Shown here: in pieces, positions 61,311 through 64,000 of the stretch
Layout: each line of letters opens with the position of its first letter
How positions within the stretch are numbered: the stretch's first letter is position 1
Origin: Microthyrium microscopicum
Lineage: Eukaryota > Ascomycota > Dothideomycetes > Microthyriales > Microthyriaceae
Assembly (NCBI GenBank): GCA_010405405.1
Contig: MU004233.1
Location: 1,191,122 to 1,255,121 of the forward strand
Length of the DNA stretch: 64,000 bases
Direction of reading: 5' to 3'
Position numbers and translations under genes: made by a program
The notes under the pieces: generated by a model
The model's input: only the letters and a program-made list of their open reading frames with translations
What the model was told of the DNA's origin: nothing
Database searches by the model: none

Positions 61311-61783
61311 ATGACAGAAACCAAGCTCCAACAGAACGTTATTGGAAGTACACAAGCTGGATACGTCCTAACGACCGACGAAGTACGGGCCTATCTACAA
61401 GAAAAATATCCCACTGCGACGTACGGCGCAATCGACTTTGGTCTCTACGTAAGTTCTTGCGCCCTTGACGAGAGTGTTGGACGAAATCTGAGAATGTGAT
61501 CGCAGAAACGTGCAGATCGCTTTTACTTCTGGGGTCCAGAATCATTGTCCAAGGTAAGTTCCATCTGACAATTAACAAATGATCCTCTTGTATCTATCTA
61601 ACTCCGTGACAGGAGGAGAAGAAGTGAGTGACTCCCGGTACCAGAGCTCGTGGGCAGGCAGAGCCTCCGCATGTGCTTGGCTACTAGTAATTGTCCGCGC
61701 CCAACTAACCTGATTGCAGACAAATGGTAATCGATATTGGTGAGAAACGTCAGGAACCAGAGGACGAGGCTGCTGAGTCCTAG
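61311..61783 (+). CDS. Small uncharacterised protein of 86 residues, four exons
   Basis: Exons 61311-61448, 61506-61553, 61613-61623 and 61720-61783 join in consistent phases to 86 residues. Each has a GT donor, AG acceptor and nearby branch site. Exon 3 is a microexon of 11 bp. The protein is soluble, with no signal peptide or membrane segment: TTDEVRAYLQEKYPTATYGAIDFGLYKRADRFYFWGPESL, then an acidic tail. I do not recognise the family. Four clean short introns in so small a frame argue for a real gene rather than chance. It is divergent from the permease. Confidence 0.65.
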
Positions 61784-62315
61784 CGGATTGAAAACCGCAG
61801 GAGGTGACACGGTAGCAATCGATACTAGTATAGTTGGAGACTGTCATAAACCAATTCATCTTTTGACTCTTCCATCCCTTCGTCATCTCTTCCTTGCCCT
61901 TGCGCGTTTGAATAATAATCACTGATTAGCCTTAAAAAGTGCTCAGCATTTGAGTAAATGATTGACCCGACCATGCCACCCTGCGTTGGAAGCGCTAGCC
62001 GAATTAGGACTCAAGGCAGAGTTGAGACATCGCATGGCGTTGGCGGCGCGTCCAACTTCCCAAGCTGGGCTTTAACATTGAAGACTGCCTCTTCATCCCA
62101 TGACATTCTTGCTTCGGCCTCTCAAACTGCGCCTCGGTAATCAGTCTCTCATCAAAGAGAGTAAATCACTGCTAGGGCGCAATAACTTTCATGAGGCTCA
62201 CTCTGTCTCGGGATCAACAACGCCACATACAGTGCAAGACGAACGTCAAATAAAGCATATACCTCTCGACATGCCTCAGTAAAATGGTACTTTGAGAACC
62301 TTCAACCCTCGAGTC
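61784..62315. other. Intergenic interval
   Basis: Upstream region of the CorA-type gene. A short open frame near 62100-62282 has no supported splice to the gene body. No repeat seen. Confidence 0.45.
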
Positions 62316-63957
62316 ATGGCTCTTTCGGACGACTGGAATAGTGTGACTTTCAGCGCTGATGTTTGCGATGCGACCACTTTGGATGTAGGAGGGCTATTGA
62401 ACACCATCGAGGCCAGACGCCGAAGCATATTTACCAAATTGGACAAACTGAATGTTCGAGTCACGGATGTGACAAGTGACGGTAATTTTCTTGGTTCATT
62501 CTCACGAAATCCAGCTTAATATTCAATAGGCCTTGTCGCGTCGAGTATATGTCGAAATTCACAACAACTCCACACGAAAGCAGGGCCAGATAGTCAACGA
62601 GGTCGCGTGAGGATAATGTAAGCACTTTGGTCTTGATTTGGACGTTTGACTAATACTGCACAGTTCTATATACGCAAGGAGCACTATTGAACCACTCCAA
62701 ATTACTTCCAGCTCCATGCAAAGCTTGCTGAAGGAATACGATGTACATCCCGAATTTCTCAAAACCGTCCTTGCCTTCGGAATCGAGCCCAACGTTGCAG
62801 ATTGTGCCAGTAGCACCCTGAACGTCAAATGGCCATCAGAAACCAGATCATGTAAGACTTCAGTGTGAACTCTAAAGCTCTCACCTAATTTTATAGGCAT
62901 TTCTTATCTTCTGAACTATGTTGAAGAGAATCACCGGAATCCATCAAAACCATGGTCATTTCGACGAACAGCAGTATATCACGACCAACAAGCGGACTTT
63001 GATTTCTTTCTTTTACTCCACCCAAACAACACCGATACGTTTAGCAGAAGGGTTGAGCGGTTATTTATGCCCTCAATACCAAGAGAAGTAAATCTCGATG
63101 CTCAAAAACTGGCTCTTGATCCTTCCCGACTACATTTACTTGTACTTTCTTCATATGTCGAGAATTGGAGGCCATACATAACTTTTCTCGCCGATTCTTG
63201 GGAGGATGAAAACGACTTGGCTCTAGGTGTAGAGCCACAAAAAGCTCAACCACAAGATAGCTTCTATCGAGTGCAAGAGCTACGAAACATTAATGACCTT
63301 GCATGCTTTGTTTTAGCGAGTACCTCTGGCACATTGGATTTGATTACTAGACTCAAAGATAGCTCGGAGAGTATCTTGAAGAATAATACTGAATTGGAGT
63401 CGTACTCCACTTCGGTATCTGGCAGCATAGCAAGCTGCAATGCTTTCATTCCGAGGATACGTAACACAATAGACCTTGTAAGTCTCCAATCGTTTCAAAA
63501 CGCATACCTAGAGTTAACGTTTTACTAGGTGGGCTACACGTTAACTCTACACAACCAACTAGAGACAGCCAAGGTGGATGAAGCTTTAAAACTAGTGACG
63601 GAAGAGCTTCGTGATCTGACAAAGAACACTGTCGATGATAGTGCCACCGTCAAAATCGTGACATTGCTATCCACGTTATACTTGCCCGGTAGCTTCATCG
63701 CTGTAAGTGCCACTTCAAGCTTGTTTTGCATAGAAATGCTAACCAAACAGTCCGTGTACGGTATGAACTTCTTCGTCTTTGACACGACCACGAGGAGGAT
63801 TGTCATTGGACATGACTTTTGGGTCTTCATTCTCACCTGGCTGCCTTTGACATTGATCACGGGCCTAGGCTTCTATTTGATGCGATATCCGGGTCTATTC
63901 AACAAACCGAAGAAGCGACAGGCCCACGTAAAGGCCATCAACAGTGAGAAGGTTTAG
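62316..63957 (+). CDS. CorA-type magnesium transporter family protein
   Basis: Exons 62316-62481, 62530-62617, 62664-62851, 62897-63477, 63529-63702 and 63751-63957 encode 467 residues with matching phases. The soluble N-terminal part is weakly conserved. The C-terminal third has a long helix (VDEALKLVTEELRDLTKNTVDDS), then the first membrane segment TLLSTLYLPGSFIASVYGMNFF with the GMN signature of CorA at its end, then a short loop and a second membrane helix (FWVFILTWLPLTLITGLGFYLM). This is the two-helix pore layout of CorA/Alr transporters. Fungal members of this divergent group are many and their ion is untested. The start is the first ATG of the frame; an upstream exon is possible. Confidence 0.85.
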
Positions 63958-64000
63958 ACCGGAGCAGCAGTTATCAGATTTACAAATTCTGATACCCTGA

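Noticed and set aside
1-64000. tRNA, rRNA and CRISPR features.
   Set aside because: No A-box/B-box pair with a foldable tRNA, no rRNA segment and no regularly spaced direct repeats were seen by eye; CRISPR is not expected in a fungal nucleus. A covariance-model scan would be decisive for tRNA and small RNA genes.

Overview
The window is nuclear DNA of a filamentous ascomycete (Pezizomycotina). The evidence is short GT-AG introns (mostly 44-60 bp, with CTAAC/CTGAC branch sites), families such as BLI-3-like proteins, Zn2Cys6 factors, fungal-rhodopsin-domain proteins, a class I hydrophobin and a DASH kinetochore subunit, and a 9.8-kb AT-rich block with the mark of repeat-induced point mutation (RIP). 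I cannot fix the class from sequence alone. There are no bacterial-type operons; each gene below was rebuilt from exons whose splice sites keep the reading frame.

Left arm (1-22 kb), mainly housekeeping: a C2H2 zinc-finger protein, the SNARE disassembly ATPase Sec18/NSF, the 24-kDa subunit of complex I, and the large subunit of replication protein A with two MCB boxes upstream. These are followed by a Lee1-like CCCH protein, a secreted Ser/Thr-rich repeat protein and a Zn2Cys6/AT-hook transcription factor, with gene-free stretches around the last two.

Centre (23-40 kb), gene-poor: a complete but dead hAT transposon of 9,836 bp (23038-32873). It has an 8-bp target duplication and terminal inverted repeats, and RIP stops exactly at its ends. 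It holds a recognisable hAT transposase relic plus several kilobases of extra coding-like DNA and two tandem arrays. Beside it lie a trace of a NACHT-type receptor gene and a 744-bp Mutator-like non-autonomous element with a 10-bp target duplication.

Right arm (40-64 kb), dense: a class I hydrophobin, a BLI-3-like flavin protein, an ankyrin protein, the divergent pair rpn3 (proteasome lid) and spc34 (DASH), an MFS transporter, a Thp1/Csn12-type PCI protein with an unusual RGG/NPFG-rich N-terminus, a frameshifted response-regulator pseudogene, an FAD monooxygenase, a fungal-rhodopsin-domain protein, an AAT amino-acid permease, a tiny four-exon gene and a CorA-type magnesium transporter.

How they fit: most genes are independent housekeeping units. 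The hydrophobin, the Ser/Thr-rich surface protein, the transporters and the monooxygenase are the accessory part and sit near or to the right of the transposon block. The most unusual object is the giant hAT element and its unexplained internal cargo.
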